DNA of 64,000 nt from Rathayibacter sp. VKM Ac-2879 (GTDB taxonomy: Bacteria; Actinomycetota; Actinomycetes; Actinomycetales; Microbacteriaceae), in contig NZ_JADKSO010000003.1 of assembly GCF_015351245.1 (NCBI RefSeq), forward strand, positions 248,001-312,000. Reading direction: 5' to 3'. The position numbers were made by a program, and so were the translations under genes. Under the pieces are notes generated by a model. It had not been told where the DNA came from. It did not search any database and worked only from the letters and a program-made list of their open reading frames with translations. Positions 18,980 to 26,216 of the stretch are shown in pieces; the first letter of the stretch is position 1, and each line of letters opens with the position of its first letter.

Positions 18980-19015
18980 GCCGACACGGAGTCGCGTCGA
19001 GCAGCGGCGCAGTCG

Positions 19016-20200
19016 TTACACGACCGACAGACACTGCCGGGCGATCTCCAGCTCCTCGTTGGTGGGGATCACGAGCACGGCGACGCGGGAGCGGTCGGTG
19101 GAGATGCGGCGCGCGCCGCGTTCCGGGGCCGCGTTGCGGTCGGCGTCGAGCTCGATGCCGAGACCTTCGAGCCCGCGCAGGGCTCCCGCGCGGACGGCGG
19201 GGACGTTCTCGCCGACTCCGGCCGTGAAGACGATCGCGTCGACGCGGCCCAGTTGGGCGTAGTAGGCGCCCACATAGTGGCGGAGGCGGTGGTAGTAGAC
19301 CTCGAGCGCGGCGCGGGCCCGTTCGTCGCCGGCCTCGGCCGCCTCCTGCACGTCGCGCATGTCTCCGCGACCCGACAGGCCGAGGAGGCCGCTGCGGCGG
19401 TTGAGGACCGTGTCGAGCTCGTCGATAGACAGACCCGCCTTGCGGGCGAGGTGGAAGACGACGGCAGGGTCGAGGTCTCCGGAGCGGGTGCCCATGACGA
19501 GGCCTTCGAGCGGGGTCATCCCCATCGAGGTCTCGACGGAGACGCCGCCGTCGACGGCACACGCCGACGCACCGTTGCCCAGGTGCAGGATGATCGACGC
19601 GACGTCGGAGCGACGGCGCCCCAGGAAGGCTGCCGCCGCCTCCGACACGAACTTGTGCGACGTGCCGTGGAAGCCATAGCGCCGGATGCGGTGCTTGTCG
19701 GCGAGGTCGGCGGGCAGTGCGTAGGTCGAGGCCTCGGCGGGGATCGTGTGGTGGAACGCGGTGTCGAAGACGGCGACGTGCGGGACGTCCGGGAACGCCT
19801 TCTGCGCCGCCTCGATGCCCTCGAGGTTGGCGGGGTTGTGCAGGGGCGCGAGGTCGGCGAGATCCTCGATGTTGATCTTGACCAGGTCGGTCACGAGCGT
19901 CGGCTCGAAGAAGCGCTTGCCGCCGTGCACCACGCGGTGGCCGACCGCGACGGGCGGGAACTCGTCGAGGCTCGGCCCCTGCTCGGCGAACGCGCGGAGC
20001 ATCGCGTCGAAGCCGGCCGTATGGTCGGGGATCGGGGCCTCGAACTCGACGGTCTCGCCGTCGTGGCTGTGCCGGGTGCGGCCCGTCTCTTCGCCGATCC
20101 GCTCGACGAGACCGCTGGCGAGCGTCTCCTCGGTGGTCATCTCGATGAGCTGGTACTTGAACGACGACGAACCGCTGTTGACGACGAGGACGACGGACAC
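19016..20200 (-). CDS. ackA: Acetate kinase
   Basis: A 394-residue cytoplasmic enzyme interconverting acetate plus ATP and acetyl phosphate. It begins VVLVVNSGSSSFKYQLIE, with VGHRVVHGGKRF in the first third and HNPANLEGIEAA further on. AVFDTAFHHTIP and GFHGTSHKFV are further family signatures, and the C-terminal half has LHLGNGASACAVDGG and FTAGVGENVPAVR. GTG 20200 has AGGAG seven bases upstream. It lies 53 bp downstream of pta, a standard pta-ackA operon for acetyl-CoA/acetate overflow. Confidence 0.97.
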   Translation of the reverse strand: MSVVLVVNSGSSSFKYQLIEMTTEETLASGLVERIGEETGRTRHSHDGETVEFEAPIPDHTAGFDAMLRAFAEQGPSLDEFPPVAVGHRVVHGGKRFFEPTLVTDLVKINIEDLADLAPLHNPANLEGIEAAQKAFPDVPHVAVFDTAFHHTIPAEASTYALPADLADKHRIRRYGFHGTSHKFVSEAAAAFLGRRRSDVASIILHLGNGASACAVDGGVSVETSMGMTPLEGLVMGTRSGDLDPAVVFHLARKAGLSIDELDTVLNRRSGLLGLSGRGDMRDVQEAAEAGDERARAALEVYYHRLRHYVGAYYAQLGRVDAIVFTAGVGENVPAVRAGALRGLEGLGIELDADRNAAPERGARRISTDRSRVAVLVIPTNEELEIARQCLSVV

Positions 20201-20253
20201 GAGGGACTCCTGGGGTGGTCGGGGTCGGGGAGGAGTGCTGCGGCGGGTGGCCG

Positions 20254-22398
20254 TCAGCGCAAGACGGGGATGGCGGAGGTGGGCGGGACGATGGCCTGGG
20301 TCGCCGCTTGGATCGCGGTGATGGCGACGGTGTTGACGATGTCCTGCACCAGGGCACCACGCGAGAGGTCGTTGACCGGCTTGCGCAGCCCCTGCAGCAC
20401 GGGCCCGATCGCCACGGCTCCCGCCGAGCGCTGCACCGCCTTGTAAGTGTTGTTGCCCGTGTTGAGGTCGGGGAAGATGAAGACGGTCGCGCGGCCCGCC
20501 ACTTGCGAACCCGGCATCTTGGAGGCGGCGACCGCCGCATCCGCTGCTGCGTCGTATTGGATCGGTCCCTCGACGAGCAGGTCGGGGCGGCGCTCACGGA
20601 CCAGCGCCGTCGCCGCGCGGACCTTCTCGACGTCGGCACCCGCCCCGCTCTCGCCCGTGGAGTAGGAGAGCATCGCGATTCGCGGCTCGATGCCGAACTG
20701 CTGCGCGGTTTCGGCGGAGGAGATCGCGATGTCGGCGAGCTGTGCCTCGGTGGGGTCGGGGTTGACCGCGCAATCTCCGTAGACCAGGACGCGATCGGCG
20801 AGGGCCATGAGGAAGACGCTCGACACGACGGAGACGCCGGGGCTGGTCTTGATGATCTCGAAACCGGGGCGGATGGTGTGCGCGGTCGTGTGGGCGGCTC
20901 CCGAGACCATGCCGTCGGCCAGCCCGAGCTGCACCATGAGCGTGCCGAAGTAGGAGACGTCGGTGACGGTGTCGTAGGCGTGGTCGTACGTGATGCCCTT
21001 GTGCGCCCGGATGCGCGCGTACTCGTCGGCGAACCGGGCGCGCAGCTCGGGATCGAGCGTGCTGAGCACGCGCGCCGCGTCGAGGTCGAGCCCGAGTGCG
21101 GCGGCGCGGGCGCGGATCTCAGCCTCCTCTCCCAGGAGGGTGAGGCGGGCGATGCCACGCTTGAGGACCGTGGCGGCGGCGCGGAGGATGCGGTCGTCGC
21201 CTCCCTCGGGCAGGACGATGTGACGATCGGCCATGCGAGCGCGCTCGATCAGCCCGTACTCGAACATGAGCGGCGTGACGACCTCGGAGCGGCCGACGTC
21301 GAGGAGCGTGAGCAGCTCCACCGCGCTCACCGCCTCCTGGAACAGCGCGAGCGAGGTGTCGCGCTTGCGCGGCGAGTCGGCGGCGAGGCGGCCCCGCGCG
21401 GCGGTGACGCGGACAGCGGTGTCGTAGGTGCCGAGCTCGGTCATGACGATCGGGAGGCGGGTGTCGATGCCCTCGATCAGGCGGACGATCGGTTCGGGCA
21501 GCTCGAAGCCGCCGTTGAGGATGATGCCCGTCACGGTAGGGAACGTGCCTGAGGCGTACGCCATGATGACCGCGAGGACCACCTCGGGGCGGTCGCCGGG
21601 CACGATCACGACGCCGCCCTCGGTCAGGCGCGGGAGCACGTTGACCATCGACATGCCCGCGACGACCACGCCGAGCGCCTCGCGACCGAGGAGCTCGGGA
21701 TCGCCGGCGACCACGACTCCGTCGACCGCCTCGACCAGGCGCGACAGGCTGGGAGCAACGAGCAGGGGGTCTTCGCGGATCGCCCAGACGGGGACCTCGA
21801 CGGGGACCGACTCGCGGATGGCGGCGACCGCCTCGACCGCGGTGGCGGGATCGGCGCGGTTCGCGATGACTCCGATGAGTCGCGCGTGCGCGGTGCGCAG
21901 CTCGACGGCGGCGAGCTCGGTGATCTGCCGCATCTCTTCGGGCGTGCGCGCGGGCGCCTGGCCGAGCTGCTCGCGCCGGGAGGGGTCACGGCCGGTCAGC
22001 ACGAGGAGCACGGGCGCGCCGAGGTTGGCGGCGATGCGGGCGTTGTAACCGAGCTCGGTCGGGCTGCCGACGTCGGTGTAGTCGGAGCCGAGGATGACGA
22101 CGGCATCGCACTGGGCCTCGACGCCCTTGTAGCGCTCGACGATCCGCGAGAGCGCAGCCTCGCCGTCGGCGTGCACGTCTTCGTAGGTGACGCCGATGCA
22201 GTCCTCGTAGGCGAGACCCGAGTCGGCGTGTCCGAGCAGCATCTCGAGAACGTAGTCGGGCTCGGACGTGGAGCGGGCGATCGGCCGGAAGACACCGACT
22301 CGCTGCACCGTACTGCTGAGCATGTCGAGGACGCCGAGGGCGACCGTGGACTTGCCGGAATGACCTTCGGCGGACGAGATGTAGATGCTCTGAACCAT
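20254..22398 (-). CDS. pta: Phosphate acetyltransferase (long, multidomain form)
   Basis: A 714-residue Pta that converts acetyl-CoA and phosphate to acetyl phosphate. The N-terminal BioD-like domain has the P-loop SAEGHSGKSTVALGVLDML. A DRTGG domain is in the middle (VVVAGMSMVNVLP to VIVPGDRPEVVLAVIMAY). The catalytic C-terminal part, from about residue 385, has MADRHIVLPEGGDDRIL, MVSGAAHTTAHTIRPG and MLSYSTGESGAG. Length and domain order match the long enterobacterial/actinobacterial type. It is the first gene of the pta-ackA unit. Confidence 0.96.
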   Translation of the reverse strand: MVQSIYISSAEGHSGKSTVALGVLDMLSSTVQRVGVFRPIARSTSEPDYVLEMLLGHADSGLAYEDCIGVTYEDVHADGEAALSRIVERYKGVEAQCDAVVILGSDYTDVGSPTELGYNARIAANLGAPVLLVLTGRDPSRREQLGQAPARTPEEMRQITELAAVELRTAHARLIGVIANRADPATAVEAVAAIRESVPVEVPVWAIREDPLLVAPSLSRLVEAVDGVVVAGDPELLGREALGVVVAGMSMVNVLPRLTEGGVVIVPGDRPEVVLAVIMAYASGTFPTVTGIILNGGFELPEPIVRLIEGIDTRLPIVMTELGTYDTAVRVTAARGRLAADSPRKRDTSLALFQEAVSAVELLTLLDVGRSEVVTPLMFEYGLIERARMADRHIVLPEGGDDRILRAAATVLKRGIARLTLLGEEAEIRARAAALGLDLDAARVLSTLDPELRARFADEYARIRAHKGITYDHAYDTVTDVSYFGTLMVQLGLADGMVSGAAHTTAHTIRPGFEIIKTSPGVSVVSSVFLMALADRVLVYGDCAVNPDPTEAQLADIAISSAETAQQFGIEPRIAMLSYSTGESGAGADVEKVRAATALVRERRPDLLVEGPIQYDAAADAAVAASKMPGSQVAGRATVFIFPDLNTGNNTYKAVQRSAGAVAIGPVLQGLRKPVNDLSRGALVQDIVNTVAITAIQAATQAIVPPTSAIPVLR

Positions 22399-22464
22399 CG
22401 GAATCAGCCTACCGAGAGGGTCCCGGCTCGAGCCTGGGCAGGTGCCCCGGATGGACGTTCGTCC

Positions 22465-22508
22465 AGCGAACTAGGCCTGTGGAGACAGCGAACAAGGCCT
22501 GTAGAGAC
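22465..22508. repeat. Imperfect 22-bp tandem repeat near the 3' end of the SRP RNA
   Basis: AGCGAACTAGGCCTGTGGAG-AC (22465-22486) is followed directly by AGCGAACAAGGCCTGTAGAG-AC (22487-22508), differing at two positions. Both hold the palindrome AGGCCT. The pair starts six bases beyond the predicted 3' end of the SRP RNA on the minus strand. It could affect 3' processing or simply be a duplication; no function is assigned. Confidence 0.8.
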
Positions 22509-22514
22509 AGAGAA

Positions 22515-22602
22515 GACCCCCCGCGCACCCGCCAGAGCCCGGTTACCCTTGCTGCGTTTCCGCCCTGGGGGAGTTGGCCTGGATGGCGCCACGCGGGGAG
22601 CC
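22515..22602 (-). ncRNA. ffs: Small signal recognition particle RNA (4.5S-type)
   Basis: The minus-strand sequence contains the conserved SRP apical hairpin: CAGGGCGGAAACGCAGCAAG, then GGTAACCGGG. A GGAA tetraloop and the A-rich symmetric loop (CAG/AGCA) bind Ffh. Flanking segments CCCCGCG (5' side) and CGCGGGG (3' side) pair to close the stem. The roughly 88-nt length fits bacterial small SRP RNAs that lack an Alu domain. Exact ends are estimated from the base of the stem. It scaffolds Ffh for cotranslational targeting of membrane proteins. It lies between pta and a divergent tRNA-Ser. Confidence 0.88.
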
Positions 22603-22682
22603 GGGAGAGAGTCTAGCCGACTCGGGGCGCCTCCGATCGCTGCGCGTGGGCACGATGGTCAGCGGAGCGGGGCGGCAGCGGG

Positions 22683-22688
22683 TAGTAT
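22683..22688 (+). promoter_or_regulatory. Candidate -10 element of the tRNA-Ser gene
   Basis: TAGTAT, close to the TATAAT consensus, lies 27 bases before the mature 5' end of the tRNA. A -35 box at the usual distance is not convincing (CAGCGG). Confidence 0.35.
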
Positions 22689-22715
22689 CGACGAGTCGCG
22701 GCCCCGGTCGCGCCA

Positions 22716-22800
22716 GGAGGATTCGCCTAGTGGCCTATGGCGCACGCTTGGAAAGCGTGTTGGGTGAAAGCCCTCGGGGGTTCGAATCCCCCATCCTCCG
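22716..22800 (+). tRNA. tRNA-Ser (anticodon GGA)
   Basis: The 85-nt sequence folds as a class II tRNA. The acceptor stem pairs GGAGGAT (22716-22722) with ATCCTCC (22793-22799), with G as discriminator base. The anticodon stem is CACGC/GCGTG around the loop TTGGAAA, giving anticodon GGA for UCC/UCU codons. A long variable arm (TTGGGTGAAAGCCCTC region) and the T arm GGGGGTTCGAATCCCCC follow. No CCA is encoded. A 9-bp hairpin follows four bases after the end. Confidence 0.95.
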
Positions 22801-22803
22801 CGA

Positions 22804-22842
22804 ACGGTGTCCGTTGCTCTCGCCAGCACGGGCACCGTTTGT
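22804..22842 (+). terminator. Hairpin after tRNA-Ser
   Basis: ACGGTGTCC (22804-22812) pairs with GGGCACCGT (22830-22838) over nine positions, one of them a G-U wobble, with a 17-nt loop. It is followed by TTGTGTC, a short imperfect T-run. It lies four bases after the tRNA and probably ends its transcript. Confidence 0.5.
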
Positions 22843-22972
22843 GTCTCCTCGACCCGGGCCGGGATGAACGGCTGGGGTGGCGCCCTCCTCCGATCACTCC
22901 CGTGAGGGCTTGACGCCTTCTCGACCACCATGCCTCGGGCAAAGAAGTGCTTCAGTGGGAATGGAGGATCTG

Positions 22973-23083
22973 ATGAAGCCCCCTCGGACGCCATTTCTCA
23001 TCGGCCTTGTCCTGGTCGTGGTCGTCATCTCCCTCGCGACTCTCTACTCAGGGGGACTGCTCGGTAACGCCTCCGTTCCGTAG
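22973..23083 (+). CDS. 36-residue single-pass membrane protein, unknown function
   Basis: A very small ORF starting at ATG 22973 with a good ribosome-binding site (GGAGG five bases upstream). The product begins MKPPRTPF, continues with an uninterrupted helix LIGLVLVVVVISLATLY and ends with SGGLLGNASVP. A basic, proline-containing N-terminus before the helix predicts an inside-N orientation with a short outer tail. I recognise no family. Its reality rests on the ribosome-binding site plus the clean membrane helix. Toxin-like, regulatory and cell-envelope roles are all possible. Confidence 0.55.
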   Translation: MKPPRTPFLIGLVLVVVVISLATLYSGGLLGNASVP

Positions 23084-23399
23084 GAAGAACGGATCCGCGC
23101 GGCCGCAAAGAGCATGATAAGCGGCGGGATAAACAGAGTTTCGCGCCTTATTTTCCCACCGTGGAATGCGCCAGATGACATTCCCCAGGGATCCCCTCGG
23201 TGCCGTTCAGCACGCAATCCTACCGGCAACGAGTGCGCCGTAAAGACGGCCCCAAAAATGGGGGCTCACAATGTTGATGGTCGGCCGGGCGCTCCTGACC
23301 CGTGTCGCTAGCGTTCAGCGCTGTCACCTCAATCAGCGCAGATGGGGCTTCCTGCGCTCTTTCACAGCATTCCACTGCGCCCTCTAGAACGGATCTCGC
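23084..23399. other. 316-bp intergenic stretch, locally AT-richer
   Basis: No credible ORF. The first half is clearly less GC-rich than its surroundings, for example AGCATGATAAGCGGCGGGAT. Two small dyads stand out: GGAATG (23163-23168) with CATTCC (23179-23184), and GCCCC-AAAAATG-GGGGC (23249-23265). It should hold the promoter of the secreted protein gene at 23400, but I cannot assign -35/-10 boxes with confidence. Confidence 0.5.
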
Positions 23400-23951
23400 A
23401 TGACAACTCCCGCCCCGACCCGACGGGCCGTCGCCATTGCCACTGCGTGGGCGGTTCCCGCCGTCGCCGTCGCCGTAGCCGCTCCCTTCGCCGCCGCATC
23501 GCCCGTCCCGACCCCTACCCCCACTCCGACCCCTCTCGTTCCCGGCCAGCCGGACACGTATCCGGATGCCACCTATTCGGAGACATCTCAGCTCTACAGC
23601 AACCCGAGTCTCCGCAGCTCGAGCGGCACCGGCTATGCCCGCACCCTGTTTCGCGCGAACACCGATGGAGAGGACTTCTCGTCCTACAAGACGGGCTGGA
23701 CCTACGTCATCACCTCGGCGAAGCCGCTCGCCGGCATCACCTATGACACGACGAGCCTGTCGCCCCATCAGCAGGGTGTCGTCGTCGACGGCCTTTACAC
23801 CTACTCGTGGTATCTCACCCACGCGGTCGAGAGCACGTGGGCCCGCGTGAAGCCGACGGCGTTCCCCCAGGCCATTCAGTTCACGCTCAACGACACGACC
23901 GCTGTTCCTCAGGTGGTCGTCGGCGAAGCGACCGCCACGACCCAGCCCTGA
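23400..23951 (+). CDS. Secreted protein of unknown function with Pro/Thr linker
   Basis: A 183-residue exported protein. The N-terminus TRRAVAIATAWAVPAVAVAV ending in APFAAAS looks like a signal peptide of the 'RR...W.VP' kind common in secreted surface proteins of Microbacteriaceae, with possible Tat character (RR). A short linker VPTPTPTPTPLVPG follows at about residues 36-49. The remaining 130 residues (LYSNPSLRSSSGTGYARTLF, then TWARVKPTAFPQAIQFTLND) are beta-rich and Ser/Thr-rich, with no catalytic motif I recognise. It is monocistronic and is followed by a strong 15-bp hairpin. A cell-surface or extracellular role is inferred. Confidence 0.75.
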   Translation: MTTPAPTRRAVAIATAWAVPAVAVAVAAPFAAASPVPTPTPTPTPLVPGQPDTYPDATYSETSQLYSNPSLRSSSGTGYARTLFRANTDGEDFSSYKTGWTYVITSAKPLAGITYDTTSLSPHQQGVVVDGLYTYSWYLTHAVESTWARVKPTAFPQAIQFTLNDTTAVPQVVVGEATATTQP

Positions 23952-23972
23952 CAAGAGCCCTGGTCGGGCTCC

Positions 23973-24008
23973 GGCCGTGAGGGCGACGAGCGTGTCGCCC
24001 TCACGGCC
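23973..24008. terminator. Perfect 15-bp hairpin between convergent genes
   Basis: GGCCGTGAGGGCGAC (23973-23987) pairs perfectly with GTCGCCCTCACGGCC (23994-24008) around a 6-nt loop (GAGCGT). It lies between the secreted protein gene (+) and the histidine kinase gene (-), and its right arm covers the kinase stop codon. There is no T-run on either side. It most likely acts as a shared, bidirectional terminator. Confidence 0.65.
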
Positions 24009-25158
24009 ACCTGACGGCCAGCGCCTCCGGCACTCGGAGGCTCACCGTCACCAGGCCGTCCTCCCTGGTGAGGACGACCTCGCCGCCGAGCGCCGATGCC
24101 GCCGCTCCGAGATCGCGCAGTCCCCGCTCAGTGGAGGGCATCGCCGGAGCAGTGCCCTCGTCGACGCCGCGCTCGGGGGAGGTCACCGCGGCGACCACGC
24201 CGCCCCCTTCATCGATCCGGACCGCCACTCCGAGCGGTCCGGCGGCCGAGTGCTTCAGCGCGTTGGTGAGACCTTCCCGGCAGAATCGGACCAACAGCAC
24301 CGCCGCCTCAGCACTGAGCGCGCCAGGATCGCCGACCACCTGCACATCAAGAGCACGGCCCGTGGCCTGCACCCCCGCGAACAACGCCTCCAGGCTCACA
24401 GCCGCTTCGGTCAGACCTGGGGCAGGAGCGGCTCGCAGTGTCGCCGTGAGCGAGTCGATCGCCATGCGTGTCTGGAGCTCGATCGACTCCGAGAGGATGC
24501 GGAGCTCTCTCGTCGACAGGCTCTCGACGTCTCGCAGGGCCGCAGAATGCAGACTCAGGAGGGTCAGCGAGTGACCGAGGGAATCGTGGATCTCGGAGGC
24601 GATCCGCTCGCGCTCCCCGTCGCGCGACCGTTCGACGTCGGCGGCCCTCCTGTCGAAGGCGACCAGCAGCCGTTCGTTCGCTGCCCGGTCGCTCCTGCGC
24701 TTCACCCCGGCGAGTACCCCCGACACTCCGATGACCACCGTCACCGCCATCGAGAAGACCCCGACGAGGATCGAGGCCCCGAGAGTCTCCGGGGTCGCCC
24801 AGCGCACGATGTAGAGGCCGAGGAGGAACCCGTTCGCGAGCGCGCCGGCGACGATGAACCGCGCGGTCGTCCGCGGGGGCAGGCGAAGGCCGAGGACGAC
24901 GAGGGCCGTCCACATCGCCGGAGTGGCGAGGGGAGTCAGAGCGGAGCCGACGATGGCTGCGACACCCGCGGTCCTCGGCCGGCGGCGCTGCACACCGAGA
25001 GGAAGAATCGCGGCGAGGCCGATCGCCAGGGTCAGGAGCAGATTCCACAGCGGCAGCCGCGGGGCGACGAGCGAGAAGACCGCGAGTCCCACGACGAGAT
25101 TTGCGCTCATCAGGGTCAGGCCGCCGGCCGGACGCTCAAGCCAGGGGGTAGTGGACAT
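24001..25158 (-). CDS. Sensor histidine kinase, NarX/DesK-like (HisKA_3)
   Basis: A 385-residue membrane kinase. The N-terminal 150 residues hold about five hydrophobic helices and little extracellular sequence, so the signal may be membrane-borne. The dimerisation/phosphoacceptor motif ERIASEIHDSLGHSLTLL carries His191. The ATPase domain has the N-box CREGLTNALKHS and a glycine-rich RGLRDLGAAASALGG. ATG 25158 is used because TTGGAG lies eight bases upstream; the frame is open to 25422, but that part overlaps the divergent regulator. It faces the response regulator at 25270 and is its likely partner. Confidence 0.88.
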   Translation of the reverse strand: MSTTPWLERPAGGLTLMSANLVVGLAVFSLVAPRLPLWNLLLTLAIGLAAILPLGVQRRRPRTAGVAAIVGSALTPLATPAMWTALVVLGLRLPPRTTARFIVAGALANGFLLGLYIVRWATPETLGASILVGVFSMAVTVVIGVSGVLAGVKRRSDRAANERLLVAFDRRAADVERSRDGERERIASEIHDSLGHSLTLLSLHSAALRDVESLSTRELRILSESIELQTRMAIDSLTATLRAAPAPGLTEAAVSLEALFAGVQATGRALDVQVVGDPGALSAEAAVLLVRFCREGLTNALKHSAAGPLGVAVRIDEGGGVVAAVTSPERGVDEGTAPAMPSTERGLRDLGAAASALGGEVVLTREDGLVTVSLRVPEALAVRWP

Positions 25159-25269
25159 CGTGGGGCTCCAAGCGAGTGATGCGCGGCAGATCCGACGAAA
25201 GGAGATAATACTGGTGATGAAAGGCAAGCCCTGTCTGAGAAATGGTTCACTACTGCACATCGGGTCACG

Positions 25270-25902
25270 ATGACGTCGATTCCCGCCACGCGGGCAGACA
25301 GCCCGACGCCCCTCCGTGTCCTCCTCGTCGACGATGATCCGCTCGTCCTCATCGCGCTCCGTCTGCTCTTCAGAACCGACCCGTCGATCGATGTGGTGGG
25401 CGCGATCGATGACGGAGCGCACGTTCTCAGCGAGACCAGGAGACTCTCTCCTCAGGTCGTCGTCCTCGATGCCAAAATGAAAGTCGTCTCGGCGCCGGCC
25501 GTGCTCGGACCATTACGCCAAGCCTTTCCCGAATTAGGAATCCTCGTGATGTCTTCTTTTCTCGGGGAGCAGGCCGAAGATGCCCTCCTGCGCGCCGGCG
25601 CGAGTGCTTTCATCACCAAAGTCGCGCCTCCGGCAAAGATACTGGCGGAAGTGCGTCGCGTCGCTGGAGTGAGGGCTTCGCGGAGTACACGAGTGTCGCT
25701 CTCCGCCCGTGAACGCGACGTTGCCCGGTCGATGGCCGATGGTCTGACGAACACCGCGATCGCCGAGCGACTCGGGCTCACGGCGAGCACGACTCGCACC
25801 TACGTGTCCCGCCTGTTCACGAAGACCGGACTCCGGACCCGTCTCGAGGTCGCCAACGCGGTCCACTCAGGCGTCCTCGACGTTCGGGACGCCGACTCTT
25901 AG
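25270..25902 (+). CDS. Response regulator, NarL/LuxR family
   Basis: A 210-residue regulator with receiver domain LRVLLVDDDPLVLIALRLLF, predicted phosphoacceptor Asp67 in VVVLDAKMKV, Ser95 in VMSSF and Lys117 in AFITK. The C-terminal helix-turn-helix is LSARERDVARSMADGLTNTA followed by IAERLGLTASTTRTYVSRLF. It is divergent from the kinase across 111 bp that must hold both promoters; an AT-rich AGGAGATAATACT lies there. The targets are unknown. Confidence 0.9.
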   Translation: MTSIPATRADSPTPLRVLLVDDDPLVLIALRLLFRTDPSIDVVGAIDDGAHVLSETRRLSPQVVVLDAKMKVVSAPAVLGPLRQAFPELGILVMSSFLGEQAEDALLRAGASAFITKVAPPAKILAEVRRVAGVRASRSTRVSLSARERDVARSMADGLTNTAIAERLGLTASTTRTYVSRLFTKTGLRTRLEVANAVHSGVLDVRDADS

Positions 25903-26216
25903 CACGGAAGGCCCCCAGCGCCGGCAAGAATCCACCCCGCACGGCCTCGCACTCTCCTTTCGACACGATCCGATGTGGACTCCTGTTGACGTGTCGTCGC
26001 AGACGACGGTGTCGTGCGCGACGATCGGAGGAGCCCTTACCTCCAGGGAAAGAGGTTCGAGGCCGCTCTACCCGGACCTTCCTGTCACTGGCCGCCCGAA
26101 AGGCATGTGCGGGATACCGGGGGTGCTTGTGTGGGCCGAGCGAATCCCGTAGGTGACGCTCGGCCCGCACATCACCGTGAGGGCAGCAGCTTTCCTTCGC
26201 GCAGGCGGTGCCGCGG
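25903..26216. other. 314-bp intergenic stretch with a terminator-like dyad
   Basis: It separates the convergent response regulator (+) and TetR (-) genes. Short ORFs here lack ribosome-binding sites and protein-like composition. The one clear element is the 14-bp dyad at 26129-26170 (separate entry). A smaller palindromic run, TCGTCGCAGACGA, lies near 25993. Confidence 0.6.
26129..26170. terminator. 14-bp dyad between convergent genes
   Basis: GTGTGGGCCGAGCG (26129-26142) pairs with CGCTCGGCCCGCAC (26157-26170) around a 14-nt loop, with one G-U wobble. It lies 46 bases beyond the TetR stop codon and about 227 bases after the regulator's stop. It has no T-run and is probably a bidirectional terminator. 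Confidence 0.55.

Noticed and set aside
22716-22800. Attachment site of a genomic island at tRNA-Ser
   Set aside because: No integrase, no second copy of the tRNA end and no mobile genes within the window; mentioned only as a weak possibility.
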